A stretch of 64,000 nucleotides of DNA from Tubulanus polymorphus (GCF_964204645.1 NC_134027.1:24416485-24480484), one strand, 5' to 3'; positions 1 to 11,534 are shown, numbered from the stretch's first letter. Notes: generated by a model from the sequence alone, not told the origin. Numbers and translations are program-made.

Positions 1-3000
1 ATGGAACCGGGCCCAGATCCCGGTTACCTGTTGTATACGATAAGTAGAAAGCGTTGACTCGGTCGAACTTGCGTATATTTAACGAGAGTTGTCGTTTTTC
101 CAGTTCCTAAAAATCATAAGTTACTCGTTAAGCCAGTGGTATATCAAACGGTCACATTGACATTCATCACCATCAATCGTTTACTCATTTACATCAGTTC
201 TGCTCTTCTAAATTCGAATTGGATCGGTTAAAACGTACAACAATTCAACAAAACTTAACAGAATTCAACAGAACTGAATTCGTTCCACATTCCTACCTGC
301 GAATGCGACTATTTTGATAGTTTCTCCCGCGTCGATGTTGTGATTTACGATTCTCATCTGCTCGTGAGTTAGACGTAGTCCTTTTTCCGATTGGCTAAAA
401 TTCGATGAAAAATCTTTCGTTTTTGGGAAGGCTTCATTCATTGACCAATTTTATGTATCAACATACTACATAAGAAACCCTGCACAGTATACTGGGCCCA
501 GTTCCGTAGATCTTGGTGCAAATGTGACTCTAAATTAGGTATTAAATATAGTCAAACTAAACCGTAAACGATGAATAAGGGTCCAATGCTGGTTCCATAG
601 TCATTGCTTGGACTTAAGACCAGTCTACGACTATTCAGTTCATAGCCAATATCACAACTTAAGACCGGTCACAAGATTTAAGACCACCTATAGACTTAAG
701 TCACAATTATGGGACTGATTTGGATTTAACCCTTTCAGTGCTGGCTAATTTAATACCCTATAGTGCTGAAGATAATTTGAAAATTCTGAAAAATTCCACC
801 CTAGTGTGTTGAATAACGGGAATAGCACTATAGCGCGTCTATACCCTGGCGTGGTATATCGTTAGTTACTAATATTTCACTATGTTTGACAGGTGCTGCC
901 ACCTCTGAAAAGAGATAATTAGTAATAACTAATAAAATCAATACACCGCAATGCGTTGTACTAGCAAAATCTATCACTGATTCGTACACCACACTGTGGT
1001 GTAGACACACTGAAACGGTTAAGACCAGTCCTAAGATCAAGACCAATCTTAGGATATAAGACCACTTTTTGACACCAGTGATGAATGCGGAACTGGGCCC
1101 TATGGCGCGGCACTGGACAAATCGCTTACACTCGATGACATGACTGAAGTAAAGGGGTTCCTATGGAGGAGTTAAGGTCCTTAACACCTCAATACCGGGG
1201 TAGGTACCCCTTAACTCCTTAGGGGTAGGGATATAAACTGACCTGTACTGCAGTATCGTCTGTTGACCTTTGTTACTAGAGAAAGCCGTCTGCAGCTGAT
1301 CGACCGACGAACGCGACGAATTCTCGTATAAATACAACGCGTAGTAAACTCTATAGTGAATACTGAAATGAAAGATTACCATTTCATTTAATATCGAATT
1401 TTTGAAGCCATTTTTTCCGAAACCAATTTTTCTTATGAATTCACACCTGACAACTGTCTCTAGATTGGGTCCAAAACTTTGTCTTTTATTTCTAATTCTT
1501 GACTAATAAATTTCATCTATAATATTTTAAATCTATGTATAAAGTAAAGTAGGTTTTAAACTAATTATCCATTCTCTTTGTTAGAGTGCGGCCTATCTAC
1601 TATGACTGAGATTGTTTTATTTCGGTCATCCTTCTAGACATTATATCAATAGAGGCAAATTTATCAAAACATACCCAAACGGTGCGGTATCTGACGAGTA
1701 AAGGCTACTCAATTATGAGAATCCTTTGTGGATAAATGAGTATTGGTTTTTGTTGCAACGAATATGGCCTGTCGGCCATTTTCTTTTCTCGCGTATACTC
1801 AGCGTTACCATGCTCTTGAGCATGGTAAAGCAAGTACAGTACTCAAAATTGAGTATACCTTTGGATAAAATGTGCCGAGTACATTCGTCAATAAACGCGC
1901 AGTTGGGGTACTCAAAACTTGAGTACGTTTCGATGACTACCCCTTTGGAAATACGACGAACCTGTTCCACACGCCGACATTTTTAATGCGTTTAAACATC
2001 AGCAACATCGTCGCGATGCAGTACAAACATTCCAGAACCTCCATGATCGTGCACTGCGACCGCGCGCACGTTAAACACGCGATCACTTCTTCCACGTCGG
2101 AGACGGTCTTCGAGATGACGACGAGCGCCGCTATCAGACACCACGGGTTCATGTTCTACAAACAACGAATTTGTTATCGATCTGTTGTCTCATCTATGTT
2201 TGTGAAACTCTTTGGATTCATAGTTTCCGAAAATTACTGATCCGAATGCATTTAAACACGGTCTGAAGCAAAGCCAACAGTTGTTGATATGCGTAGTAGT
2301 TTATAGTATACTGAAAGTTTTGAGGTTAATTTTCATTTTTTTTCAATTCATTCCTTAGATGATTCAGTTATGAAGTTCAGTAATATAGTAAAACTTCGAA
2401 ACTCTCAGAACAAACTTTTTATATCATCAACTGTGGGTTTTGCCGCGTCAGCTATATCATCTACAGAATATGACAGGAATACCAGGGGCCTGTTCCATAG
2501 TCATGGCTTGGACTTAAGACCTGTCTAAAACTATTTTAGTTCTATAGCTAATCTAACAACTTAAGACCAGTCTTAAGATTTAAGACCACTTTCCGGCTTA
2601 AGTCTCGACTGAGGAACCGGCCCCAGGAGTGTCTTTCTAGAGATATACATACCCCATCCTCGATACAATCGTCTAATCGTTCAGCAATCAACGCTCGAGC
2701 CCACGAGTATTTCTTGTGTTTCGCCAGACATTCGTTCATATTTTTCGACGAAACGCGCTTGAAATCTTTCATAAATCTGTAAAAATTTTGGAACGATTGT
2801 AAATTTCAATCGAGTCAAATCTACCTCGCGCTACTTAATGGGATACCGGCAAAACTACCGAGGGAAACGAGGATTTTGCAATAATCCGCCAGGATCGCTA
2901 GCGGTTACTCAGTTACCGCGCTTCAATTTTCTTCAAAATTCAAGTCAACCTTTCTGATTAGTTTATCAATTTTCAGTGAAATCAATACCATACAATGAGT

Positions 3001-5614
3001 GGGAAAAGGAGTCTTATATCTATCCGACGAATCATTTGATAACTTTCGTATTTGGAGGCCTAAAAATTCGAATTTTATTGAAAATGAACTGATTTTCTCT
3101 ACGAATAACCCTGTATTTTGTTGCACCATCTGGTGTTGCTTACCTGATCAGTTGTGATAAGAAATCTGACGGTAATTTTATACCGCATTTCTCGCGAATG
3201 ATTCCATTCATGTAAGCGGCTTCGTTACCGATTCCGGCTTTCAATTTGTGATACCTCTTCTTCCACGGAACAAACTTAATTTAAATATCAAAAATTTGGT
3301 TACGCATCTATAATAATACGAGTCTCACGATAGCTTCAGGGCTGACAACCTCTGCAAAGTGCTATTGGTAACAACTTGAATTTCTTTCAGTAACATTTCA
3401 TTTAAATATGAAAGAAAATGATCGAATTATAAGTAATCGAAGCAATGACCCTCAGTAACAGCTTTCACATTTCTGTACGCATCTAACAAATCATATCAGT
3501 ATTTTTTGAGAACTTGACAAAATACATGTCCTTCTGAAGGAGAAATTAGGCGAGATCATAACAAGGTATTGCTGCTCCAAATTCACAACTGCTATTCAAT
3601 GCCACATTGCGAATCCATTTTCAATACACTCAAACTTTGAACCCATTAGATTTCTTGCGGGACCTTTTTTTATTTATCTTACCTTTTCATCGGACAAAAT
3701 ATCGTTCCACTGTAAACAAACGCGATTACTATTCAAACACAAATCCAACATCGGCAGTTGACAAAATATCAACTCCAAAACTTCGCGCGGCAACGATTCG
3801 AAATAGTTCACATCGATCGTCTGCCGCTTCGCCGTCTGCACGTCGGCGCTGTCGCCGAATAATCCGAATTGCGCCTGACTCAAAATCATCGCGTCCGTAT
3901 CGCTGTCGTCGTTAATTGTGGTCAGATCGACGACGTGCGTCGGTGGCAAACCGTTCAAACCGCGAGACGTTTCCGCGTTCAGCGCCGCGAGCGAGAACGA
4001 CGTGCGCCAGCCGCCGCCGACGCTCAAGCGGTTATTCGCCGTCGTTTTTTTATCGATCGTTTTTCGTCGTTTTTTTCGTTTCGTCGTTTTTTTGTCCGCG
4101 TTCTGACTTTTCTGATTCGCGATCATCATTTCGAACACGTTTTTCGGCGGCGTCGATTCCGCCTTTTCCGGCGGCGGCGGATTTCGAACGGACGGACTCG
4201 TCGACGGCACGTCGCTTAGATAACTACGTAAAGAATTTTTCTGAGGCACCGGAGCGACGGAATTTTTTTTCCATCCGATGCTAAAAGTATTCGAAACATT
4301 TCCGACGTGATCGTCGACTGGTAGAGCTATTCTAGTTAAACTGCTCGCCGACTGGAATCCGAAATTAACCCCGGGCCCGGCCGCAGGCGCGCTCGGACCG
4401 CAGTAATCGCCCGGCTTCGACCGCGGATACAGACCGCGGTTCGGATCTTTCGAACTGGTTTCGACGCGCGCGGGATCGGTCAATGCCTGCGAACCTGACG
4501 CGGTTCTCGCGTGGTCGACGCAAGCGTTCGAATCCATGTGGATTCGTCGGCGTTTCATCGTCGATTCTTCTGATTCGTGAGATTCCCGATCCACAGAAAA
4601 GATATCCTCGTCTGATTCAGTATTATCACTGTTTTCGACAAGAGGACTAACTCCAGGTACTAAATGACTAGCTTCAGCACTAATTACTCCAATTTTAGTC
4701 TTTTCCTCTGTAAGTGATTTTTCTAAATCCTGGCTACTACGCAAAAGTTCTTCATCAGAATCAGAATTACCAATGACTACAGGACTAACTCCAGTGACTA
4801 AATCACTAACTTTGACATCACTAGTTACTCCGATTCTAGTCTTTTCCTCGATACAATGTAGAAGTTCTTCATCAGAATCAGAATTACCGATGACTACAGG
4901 ACTAACTTCAGTGACTAAATGACTAACTGCAATATCAAGATCACTAGTTACTTCGATTCTAGTCTTTTCCTCGGTAAATGATTTTTCTAGATCCTGGCTA
5001 CAACGTAGAAGTTCTTCATCAGAATCAGAATTACCGATGACTACAGGACTAACTTCAGTGACTAAATGACTAACTGCAACATCGAGATCACTAGTTACTT
5101 CGATTCTAGTCTTTTCCTCTGTAAATGATTTTTCTAGATCCTGGCTACAACCCAAAAGTTCTTCATCGGAATCAGAATTACCAATGACTACAGGACTAAC
5201 TTCAGTGACTAAATGACCACCTGCAACATCAAGATCACTAGTTACTTCGATTCTAGTCTTATCCTCGGTAAATGATTTTTCTAGATCCTGGCTACAACGT
5301 AGAAGTTCTTCATCAGAATCAGAATTACCGATGACTACAGGACTAACTTCAGTGACTAAATGACTAACTGCGACATCGAGATCACTAGTTACTTCGATTC
5401 TAGTCTTTTCCTCTGTAAATGATTTTTCTAGATCCTGGCTACAACGTAGAAGTTCTTCATCAGAATCAGAATTTCCAGCCACTAAATGACTAACAAACAA
5501 ATCAAGATCAGTAGCTACACCAGATTTAGTCTTTTTCTTATTTGGAAACGACCGATTTTCGAGTTCCTGGCTGCAACGCAGAAGTTCCTCATCGGAATCT
5601 GAACCAAATTCCAT
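1..5614 (-). CDS. FBH1: FBH1: F-box DNA helicase 1, 5' part of the gene (partial, runs off the left edge)
   Basis: FBH1 is a UvrD/SF1-type 3'-5' helicase that also acts as the F-box subunit of an SCF ubiquitin ligase. It removes Rad51 from DNA and limits recombination at stalled forks, in the nucleus. Coding exons by splice consensus and frame are 5614-3683, 3274-3144, 2776-2653, 2155-1962, 1362-1243 and 394-297, all minus strand. Each junction keeps the frame. Exon 1 has a lineage-specific repeat array (residues 48-328), a DPNRGLYP stretch shared with vertebrate FBH1 and an F-box at about residues 604-640 (ESLPREVLELIF). Exon 2 reads FVPWKKRYHKL, exon 4 NPWCLIAALVV, exon 5 IHYRVYYALYLYENS and exon 6 LRLTHEQMRIVNH...IKIVAFAG, all close to the vertebrate order. 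The last codons lead into the Walker A motif (TGKT expected), which lies outside the window together with the helicase core. The start ATG at 5614 opens the first repeat-like unit. The family assignment is secure; splice sites are unverified by RNA. Confidence 0.95.
579..1100. mobile_element. MITE remnants of the CTTAAGACCAG family, interrupted by a piggyBac MITE
   Basis: Left and right remnants carry the internal motif cttaagaccagtcttaag and outer ends resembling GGTTCCAT / gggccc. The intact 140-bp relative is at 2485-2624. The two halves here probably come from two copies, split by the TTAA insertion at 726-1022. The first bases of the window (atggaaccgggccc) look like the end of another family member. 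Confidence 0.55.
726..1022. mobile_element. piggyBac-type MITE (copy 1)
   Basis: A 297-bp element is bounded by TTAA on both sides (726-729 and 1019-1022), with terminal inverted repeats CCCTTTCAGTGC / CACTGAAACGG. The TTAA target site and CCC-starting termini are typical of piggyBac. There is no transposase ORF, so it is non-autonomous. The same sequence recurs at 44255-44543 in the same orientation. It sits inside older MITE material in an FBH1 intron. Confidence 0.8.
2485..2624. mobile_element. 140-bp MITE of the CTTAAGACCAG family
   Basis: The ends GGGGCCTGTTCCATAGTC and its near reverse complement (gaggaaccggcccc) form terminal inverted repeats of about 30 bp, and the centre holds cttaagaccagtcttaag. 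It lies in the FBH1 intron between exons 3 and 4. Diverged relatives are at 579-1100, about 38030-38330, 44886-45003 and about 57200-57310. Confidence 0.65.
4631..5614 (-). repeat. FBH1: Tandem coding repeats in FBH1 exon 1 (147-bp units; SUMO-interaction-like motifs)
   Basis: After a diverged first unit (residues 1-47) come four 49-residue repeats, then shorter fifth (39) and sixth (46) units, ending near residue 328. Each begins NSDSDEELL and most end SPVVIG, so five junctions read VVIGNSDSDEELL: a short hydrophobic run followed by acidic and serine residues. That is the layout of a SUMO-interacting motif with casein kinase 2-type sites. A separate VVDLTTINDDSD at residues 561-572 is an even more typical SIM. 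The repeats are almost identical in DNA, which implies recent expansion or homogenisation. SUMO binding is inferred from sequence only. Confidence 0.85.
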
Positions 5615-6243
5615 TGCGATCTTCTATTTGCCATCATTAGCAGTGATCATCAAAACCTTGAAATAAAAGTTGTGAAAGTTAAATTTTTTAATTCCACCAT
5701 CGATGAGGTCTCACACAGAACCCCTTATATTACACATATCAATGTTTATAGACATTATTGTAACGGTTTTCATCACAAAACATGTCTTATCAACTCACCC
5801 ACCTGTGGTGCAAACATTTTTTACGCACTAACAACATTTTTAGGGTCAGGTTCAACTAATTTATTACTTTCAACCCTCTCAATCGGTACATTTCAAGTCA
5901 GGCATAAATGTAATTCAACCCGTAACAAACCTTAGATAACCAGGTGTATCATCGACATCTCTGCCCCACGTTTAGGTCAAGGCTATTTTGTATGTTTCAA
6001 TATGAAATAAGAACTAAGTTGTACACTCCTACAGTTAATGAAGACAATTAGCTAGGTCGACAAATGCCACCACTTTCGGCTCTGTAGCTGAATGAAAGGA
6101 TTATCTACAGTCTCCTACAGGGTGATGGCCACATCTATTTGACTTGCTTTTTCCGACTATTCCCTGACATGCACATTGCTTTCCCCGACTAGATCAGCTA
6201 TGAACCCAATCAATTAACACAAATTGAATACGCAAAACATAGC
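5615..6243. other. Intergenic, upstream of FBH1; no gene seen
   Basis: This contains the FBH1 5' flank and AT-rich unique-looking sequence. No convincing exon, TATA box or repeat stands out. The FBH1 transcription start should fall in the first few hundred bases, but nothing in the sequence fixes it. Confidence 0.5.
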
Positions 6244-6749
6244 CTACTGTCCGTCACACCTACTCTCCGTGCGACGTTTTGGTCCGTAATTTCGTTAATA
6301 ATCGGTTTATCTACCTTTATTATGCATCAATTTGTTAAGTGAGGAATTTGCATTCAGAAATAAACAACAATTTTCACTTAAGTTGTTTTTGTTTTCATTT
6401 ATGAGCGATAGTTTACTCAGCATACGCTCGCGTAATGCTGAAAAAACCGCTCCGCGGACGCTCGGAAACGTTACAGTGACGTCATCACCTGCTCATTAGC
6501 ATATCAAAATACAGTAGGTGGCGCCACGTGACGGGCCATAAAAGCCGTTTTTCAGCATTACGCGAGCGTATGCTAGGTAAACTATCGCTGATAGAAGAAA
6601 ACACAAACAAATTTCTGCCAGTTCATGATTTATTTCTGAATGCAAATTCCTTACTGAACAAATTGATGCATAATATTTACAGATCAACCGATTATTAACG
6701 AAATTACGGACCAAAACGTCGCATGAAGAGCATGTGTGACAGACAGTAG
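6244..6749. mobile_element. Fold-back element with roughly 210-bp inverted arms
   Basis: The sequence starting ctactgtccgtcacac at 6244 reappears as its reverse complement ending at 6749. Pairing continues through the arms (ttttggtccgtaatttcg, atgcatcaatttgtt, gcgataGTTTAC, agcatacgctcgcgtaat) to a loop of about 80-90 bp at roughly 6450-6545. The arms are about 85% alike by eye. There is no ORF. The loop holds a perfect TGACGTCA (6477-6484), a CACGTG (6525-6530) and cataaaag. This is a fold-back or long-TIR MITE; the superfamily is unassigned. Confidence 0.8.
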
Positions 6750-9131
6750 ATGGAAACTGTTTGATTTTTCATGGCGCTCTCAAAAAATTTCCATGTACCT
6801 TTAATGTTTTTAACGAAATTCCCTGACTCTGCGTTCAACTGAGGAAATCGAAGATTCCAGTCGTGACAATCGAGGTTATTCCAGGCAGCGCTAGTGTATA
6901 CATTCAAATAATGACAATGAGGCCTTTTTCTCAAGACTCAATCAAAATCCACCCATAACCGGCCACAATTTCAATGACAAATACTAAATTGCCCTATACA
7001 TTTGAACCCTTAAAATCAAAGTGAGTTTACCAAGAGATGCCATTTGCTTAAGTTCTGATGTGGGAGGCTAAAGGTCTTACAGAGCACAGTGTCTTATATT
7101 GTAGACTGCCTTATTAAGAATTTTTTTTGATAAAGGCCCTATTTTGATGTGATTGCTATTGTTACTACCAAATAATCATCATACACATAGTACGAGTTGT
7201 CTATTGAAATTTCTTGTAGGGCCTATACTGTCATCAGTTTTCAAATATCCAATTAAGAGATTATATGTTTGCACAGAGTCAGAGAGAGAACAGGGTTTGT
7301 AGTAAGTAATCAGATAGCAAGTCGGTAAACAGGATTTTACCTGAAAAAGTAAGCCCTATAATCAGCACCCTAGCCTGAAATGTTTCTATAAATACAGTAA
7401 AACAAAAATAATACCTTGTTTTGCCTAAAAATAAAATTGGTCGTGTCGACATTTCGTAGACGTAGAATGCAAAAAAATTGTACACCTAATCAGTTAATTT
7501 CGAAAACTGCCGGGTCTGTTATTTATGATCATTGTAGCCAGGTAACAAAACATTTCATCCAAATGTAACAAATTTGATCGGTAAGATTCGACGCGTTCTA
7601 TTTAACAAAATATGTCAATATAGTAATTGAAATTGAATTTGTTGGGATTCCCCGATTTTCGAAGCCGATTTTGATCTTAAAATAGGGATAGTCCCTGTTG
7701 TTTATTTGCCAATTTGGCTTGTAAATTTCGTTAGATTTTTTGATTGAGTGTCCCTTACAGTTACAGACCCACCACACCTGCCGGGAGCGAAACAGGGGGT
7801 TTCGAAGCCGATTTTAACGAACTTACACAAATTAACAGCGGTCACCAACTATCCACCAGTATCACCAATATCACCAGCATCTACCTCGAATCTTTTAAAA
7901 CAGCGCAAAACAATCAGTAATCACTTGAACACGGTGGAAAATACAAATATCCGATTCAAAGATTTAAAAACATAACTTTCCGAATTCCACTTTTTCTGCT
8001 CCACCAATTCGATCAATCGCGCAATCACTCACTTCCCAGTGCTAGTCTTCCAATGGCACAGTCAACCAGTCTAGAGTTCCGAAATCAATGCGCTCCAAAA
8101 CTAAATGACCAGACCTCCAGCAACATTGAACATTGAAGCATTGTAGATATAGGGGTGCCTACTAATTAGATCATTAGTCATAGTTATGTTATTAATCTTA
8201 CTGAATTAATTAGCAATTTTTTGGGAAATTTTGTTTTGACGCGCAGAATCAAATATAGAGGAGAGCTCCGAGATTATCCCACGAAACTTAACAGCGGCAG
8301 GCGGACCGTGCCCGGCTGCCCGGCATCGTTTACGTTGCGGGATTGATGACGTTCTATTTTTCATCTTGTTCCATCCGACGACATTCATTTTTCGTATAAT
8401 AAATTCTGAAATGTGTGAATCAGATTCCATGTATCCATTGCGTTTTTCGGATCAACGGGGATTACCCAGATTCCGGCGTGCCGCAGCCTACTGGCTTCAG
8501 AAGCATTGCACAACAAATGTTATTCTTCTGCATCGCTAGTTGAAGTTATTGTATTAAACGGATCAAAATTGCTTGAATGAAATTCAGAGTGGTTTACGGC
8601 ATCCAATGTGAGGTAGAGAAATATCACAAATTTGTCAGGATTGAATTTCGCAGGGCATTTTATGTTAGCAAGTAAATTCTACGACAATGGAAGCAGAATT
8701 CTGAATCCCCGAATTCACATTTCTTAATTCACCGGTTTTGCTAAATAAGCGCAGAACATGAATAATAGAACGATTTGGACGTTGCTGATGTATACCAACC
8801 AATGAATCGTCTAAGCCACGAAAATTTGTGCGTATAACACTTATTTCAAATGAGAATTCAAAGAAATTAGATTTACATACGAAGTTTTGATAAAAGAACA
8901 TCAAACTATGGCTGGAAAACTCTTGTTAAACCGTCAATGTAATTTGATTCAGTGCAGAATTTCGGTGAATGTTTTCTGTGATGAATGGTTCAAACTTAAT
9001 CAAAACTACGACGACTGAAAAGATACAAAAGCTGATTGAATTCCATTTTGTATTCACTAGACTTTTCGTGGTTCCGAAAAGAACAACAATCGACCTGTTT
9101 TTACAGAGATTGCGGCATAGTACCTTATGAG
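6750..9131. other. Intergenic AT-rich sequence; no gene seen
   Basis: Short open frames here lack splice-bounded coding character or any recognisable family match. No tandem repeat or mobile element is clear. The segment just before 9132 is open in the GPCR frame but has no upstream ATG. A possible acceptor (tttttacag) near 9103 means an upstream non-coding exon of the GPCR cannot be ruled out. Confidence 0.45.
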
Positions 9132-10196
9132 ATGTCCGATAGCAACATTACTAGCACGACTTTCGCATCGACAGCGCTGCAACTCAATCTATGTCAGCGA
9201 ATTCAAACTCGTCCTGTTAAATGGATCAACAAATTCTGCGTATTCGTGTATTTATGCTGGTATCTACCGGCGTCTGTAGTGGGTTTAATATTCAACGCAT
9301 TCACGTTGTTAGTTCTGAAACGATTTAAATCTGATGTTTATTTTCTAATCAAAATTCTCGCTTTAAACGATCTTACGTTTATGATCGCTACATTCATTCT
9401 GTATCCGCTGAGAACTGCGTACATTTACGCAGTTTTAGGGGATATTGTGTTTCGCAGGAATGACTGGTATTTTGGTTTGATTTTCATCTCAGTTTCTTTG
9501 CCATTTTTCTACATGTTTCAGATGACGCGTAACTGGTGCACTGTACTGCTCAGTCTAGAGCGGTTAATCGTCGTATTGTTTCCGATAAAATCTCGTAGAT
9601 TTCCCATGAAGTTAGTATCGGTATGGGCGATGGTGTTGATTTCGCTGGTTAGTTTTTGTGGTCATTTCATTCAATTCCTACCGAACAATCGTCTCGAATT
9701 CATGAATTGTCCCGATCACTGGCCCTATATTACGATGCGTAAGGGTCGGTACTGGCGCAGTTGGTACCGCGGTTTCTTATGGCGTTACATAGTTTCAGAG
9801 CGATATCTCTTCATGTATCTCACTGTTATGATCCCAATTTGCCTTTTGACTCTAATCAACGTCATTCTTATTTGCGCGATATTTGTGCGTCGGGTTAATC
9901 GACGTTCAGAGCTCGGTGTAACTGATGAATCGTCTAGAAGGGAAATGAGGGTTTTAAAGATGGTTTTATCAGTAGTTTCGTTATTTATTATTTGCGAAGG
10001 TTTTGGTTTTATCGACCGTCTTATGGGTTTAAGATACATTCCGATGCTCGTGGGCGGGTCTATGAGACAAATTGCGATGGGATTTTCTATCGTCGATTCG
10101 TCATTGAACTTCATCGTGTATTGCTCGACGAATGGTAAATTCAGAAAAATAGCTATCGATATCTTTAACAAAGCCCGCACCAGGCATTCCAAGTAA
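9132..10196 (+). CDS. Rhodopsin-class G-protein-coupled receptor, single coding exon
   Basis: This is a 354-residue membrane receptor with seven hydrophobic segments at about residues 35-62, 69-92, 118-149, 159-183, 223-252, 273-297 and 306-331. The N-terminus has a glycosylation site (NIT, 5-7). TM3 ends in ER (143-144) in SLERLIVVLFP, a variant of the DRY motif. TM7 ends NFIVY (326-330), a variant of NPxxY. Cys193 is present in the second outer loop, but the usual partner at the top of TM3 is absent. The overall style resembles the peptide-receptor-like orphan GPCRs common in invertebrates; the ligand cannot be read from sequence. The frame stays open upstream to 9036 but only with non-ATG codons, so I chose the ATG at 9132, just before the glycosylation site. 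No intron is needed. It lies head to head with FBH1. Confidence 0.85.
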   Translation: MSDSNITSTTFASTALQLNLCQRIQTRPVKWINKFCVFVYLCWYLPASVVGLIFNAFTLLVLKRFKSDVYFLIKILALNDLTFMIATFILYPLRTAYIYAVLGDIVFRRNDWYFGLIFISVSLPFFYMFQMTRNWCTVLLSLERLIVVLFPIKSRRFPMKLVSVWAMVLISLVSFCGHFIQFLPNNRLEFMNCPDHWPYITMRKGRYWRSWYRGFLWRYIVSERYLFMYLTVMIPICLLTLINVILICAIFVRRVNRRSELGVTDESSRREMRVLKMVLSVVSLFIICEGFGFIDRLMGLRYIPMLVGGSMRQIAMGFSIVDSSLNFIVYCSTNGKFRKIAIDIFNKARTRHSK

Positions 10197-10859
10197 CTTT
10201 GCCGTCTGTAATGGTTGTGAAAAATTGATAGAGCCACAATGTTGCTTATCAATTTAATTGATGGGAATTGCGGAGTCAGATCAAACAAGTATGTACATAT
10301 TCATTGATGGGCACATTTTACGATAAATCTAATACGATAATCGTAATCCAAGAATTGCATTAGGAAGGCAACTCACCCGAATATAAATCTCAGGAAATGA
10401 GACGTATGTACGATAATGATGGTATACCAGAAACCACCGGATTTGATCAGTCTTCGCAGATACGATGCACACTAGCAAACATCGCCTTTAGACCCGGGGC
10501 CTACCCTTTTTTTTCAGAGTTAATCCTTCCCAGCGTCCGTCCGTCGCATCAGAGTAATCGTACGAATCGATACATAAGGCGTACCGGCGATCTCTGTCAG
10601 TCTCGTCAGGCAATTTGATCTTACAAAAGAAATCCTATTTCGAAAGTAGCAAAGACTCTTGATATTCAAAACCAATTAAATGATATTTTCTACTCCCCGC
10701 CTAAAGAATCCGCGCTTACATATACGTGTCATATATTTGTACACACGATCCTAAATCGATGTGAAATGTCACCAAATTATGAGTCTGTTGTCAACTAATC
10801 ACAAAGCACTGAAAAAGTGAAAATACTCTAATACTTTTCTTCAATGCCGAGACTAAATC
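10197..10859. other. GPCR 3' flank and spacer; nothing recognised
   Basis: There is no clear AATAAA in the first few hundred bases after the GPCR stop, and no other ORF or repeat is convincing. Confidence 0.4.
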
Positions 10860-11006
10860 ATGAGTGCCGAGAATAGTCACAGATACAACGACAAAGTAGC
10901 CGTCGATCATACCGAGCTAGCTTTAGCCCGGGCCAACGACCCGGCGACTCTGTGCGCGAGTACCCCGCAAGATTCCGGCCTATGGAGTTTACAATGTTTC
11001 GCAACT
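10860..11006 (+). CDS. Probable first coding exon of an unrecognised gene (49 codons)
   Basis: An ATG at 10860 opens 49 codons (MSAENSHRYNDKVAVDHTE...), ending exactly in frame at a good donor (aact|gtaagt at 11006/11007). The exon is more GC-rich and CpG-rich than its surroundings, as the proven exons of this window are, which supports it being real. There is no signal peptide and I do not recognise the protein. No downstream exon was found that clearly joins it. If real, its first intron may span the duplicated block from 11.5 kb onward. It could also be a stranded exon of a broken gene. Confidence 0.45.
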
Positions 11007-11534
11007 GTAAGTACAGTAAGATGGATACGTGAATGGGTGGAATTCCAAATCGGTTAGGGTCGGGCTATGGGTCACGTGTTTGGTAGGTGGGGTCGGGCTA
11101 AATGGGGTGATACGGCAGGGTGGCGGGCCATGTACAGGGGTGTCCCGGGTTCGAACCCAGTAATTACTGACACTGATTCAGAGTTGTCCTTATTCCGAAG
11201 AGATGATGTACAGTCCCGGGTTCGAACCCAGTAATTATTGGCACTCATGAAATAGACGTGATGCCACACTACACCGTCTGGTGCTGCCGCTATGCTCAAC
11301 ATTAGCGGATTTTTTATACACTAACGTGAATTGTCTCTGGCAACCAAGGCAGAGAGTCTACTGCCAGAGTCAGTTCGTGTTAGTTTATGCAAAGGTTCAG
11401 AGTGGCTCTGACGCTAAATGCAAGATACAGGGTTCCCGGGTTCGAATCCAGTGGGACGATTTACTCATGGGCATGCCCGGGCTTTCTTGGGGTTCCTGGA
11501 AGGGATCGGGCCTGTAGGTGATTTCTGGGCCATG
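11007..11534. repeat. tRNA-derived SINE fragments (three B-box-like motifs)
   Basis: Three copies of a Pol III B-box-like string (cccgggttcgaacccag, cccgggttcgaacccag, cccgggttcgaatccag) occur near 11146, 11215 and 11430, in repeated context (cagtaattactgac / cagtaattattggc). I could not fold complete tRNAs, so these look like SINE heads or fragments. Confidence 0.45.

Noticed and set aside
3869-4284. Arg/Ser-rich plus-strand frames
   Set aside because: They are antisense shadows of FBH1 exon 1, which has clear protein matches on the minus strand.
9036-9131. N-terminal extension of the GPCR to 9036
   Set aside because: It would need a TTG start; the first ATG in frame is 9132 and is followed at once by a glycosylation site.
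11120-11460. Functional tRNA genes at B-box-like motifs
   Set aside because: No complete cloverleaf could be folded around any of the three motifs; SINE fragments explain them better.
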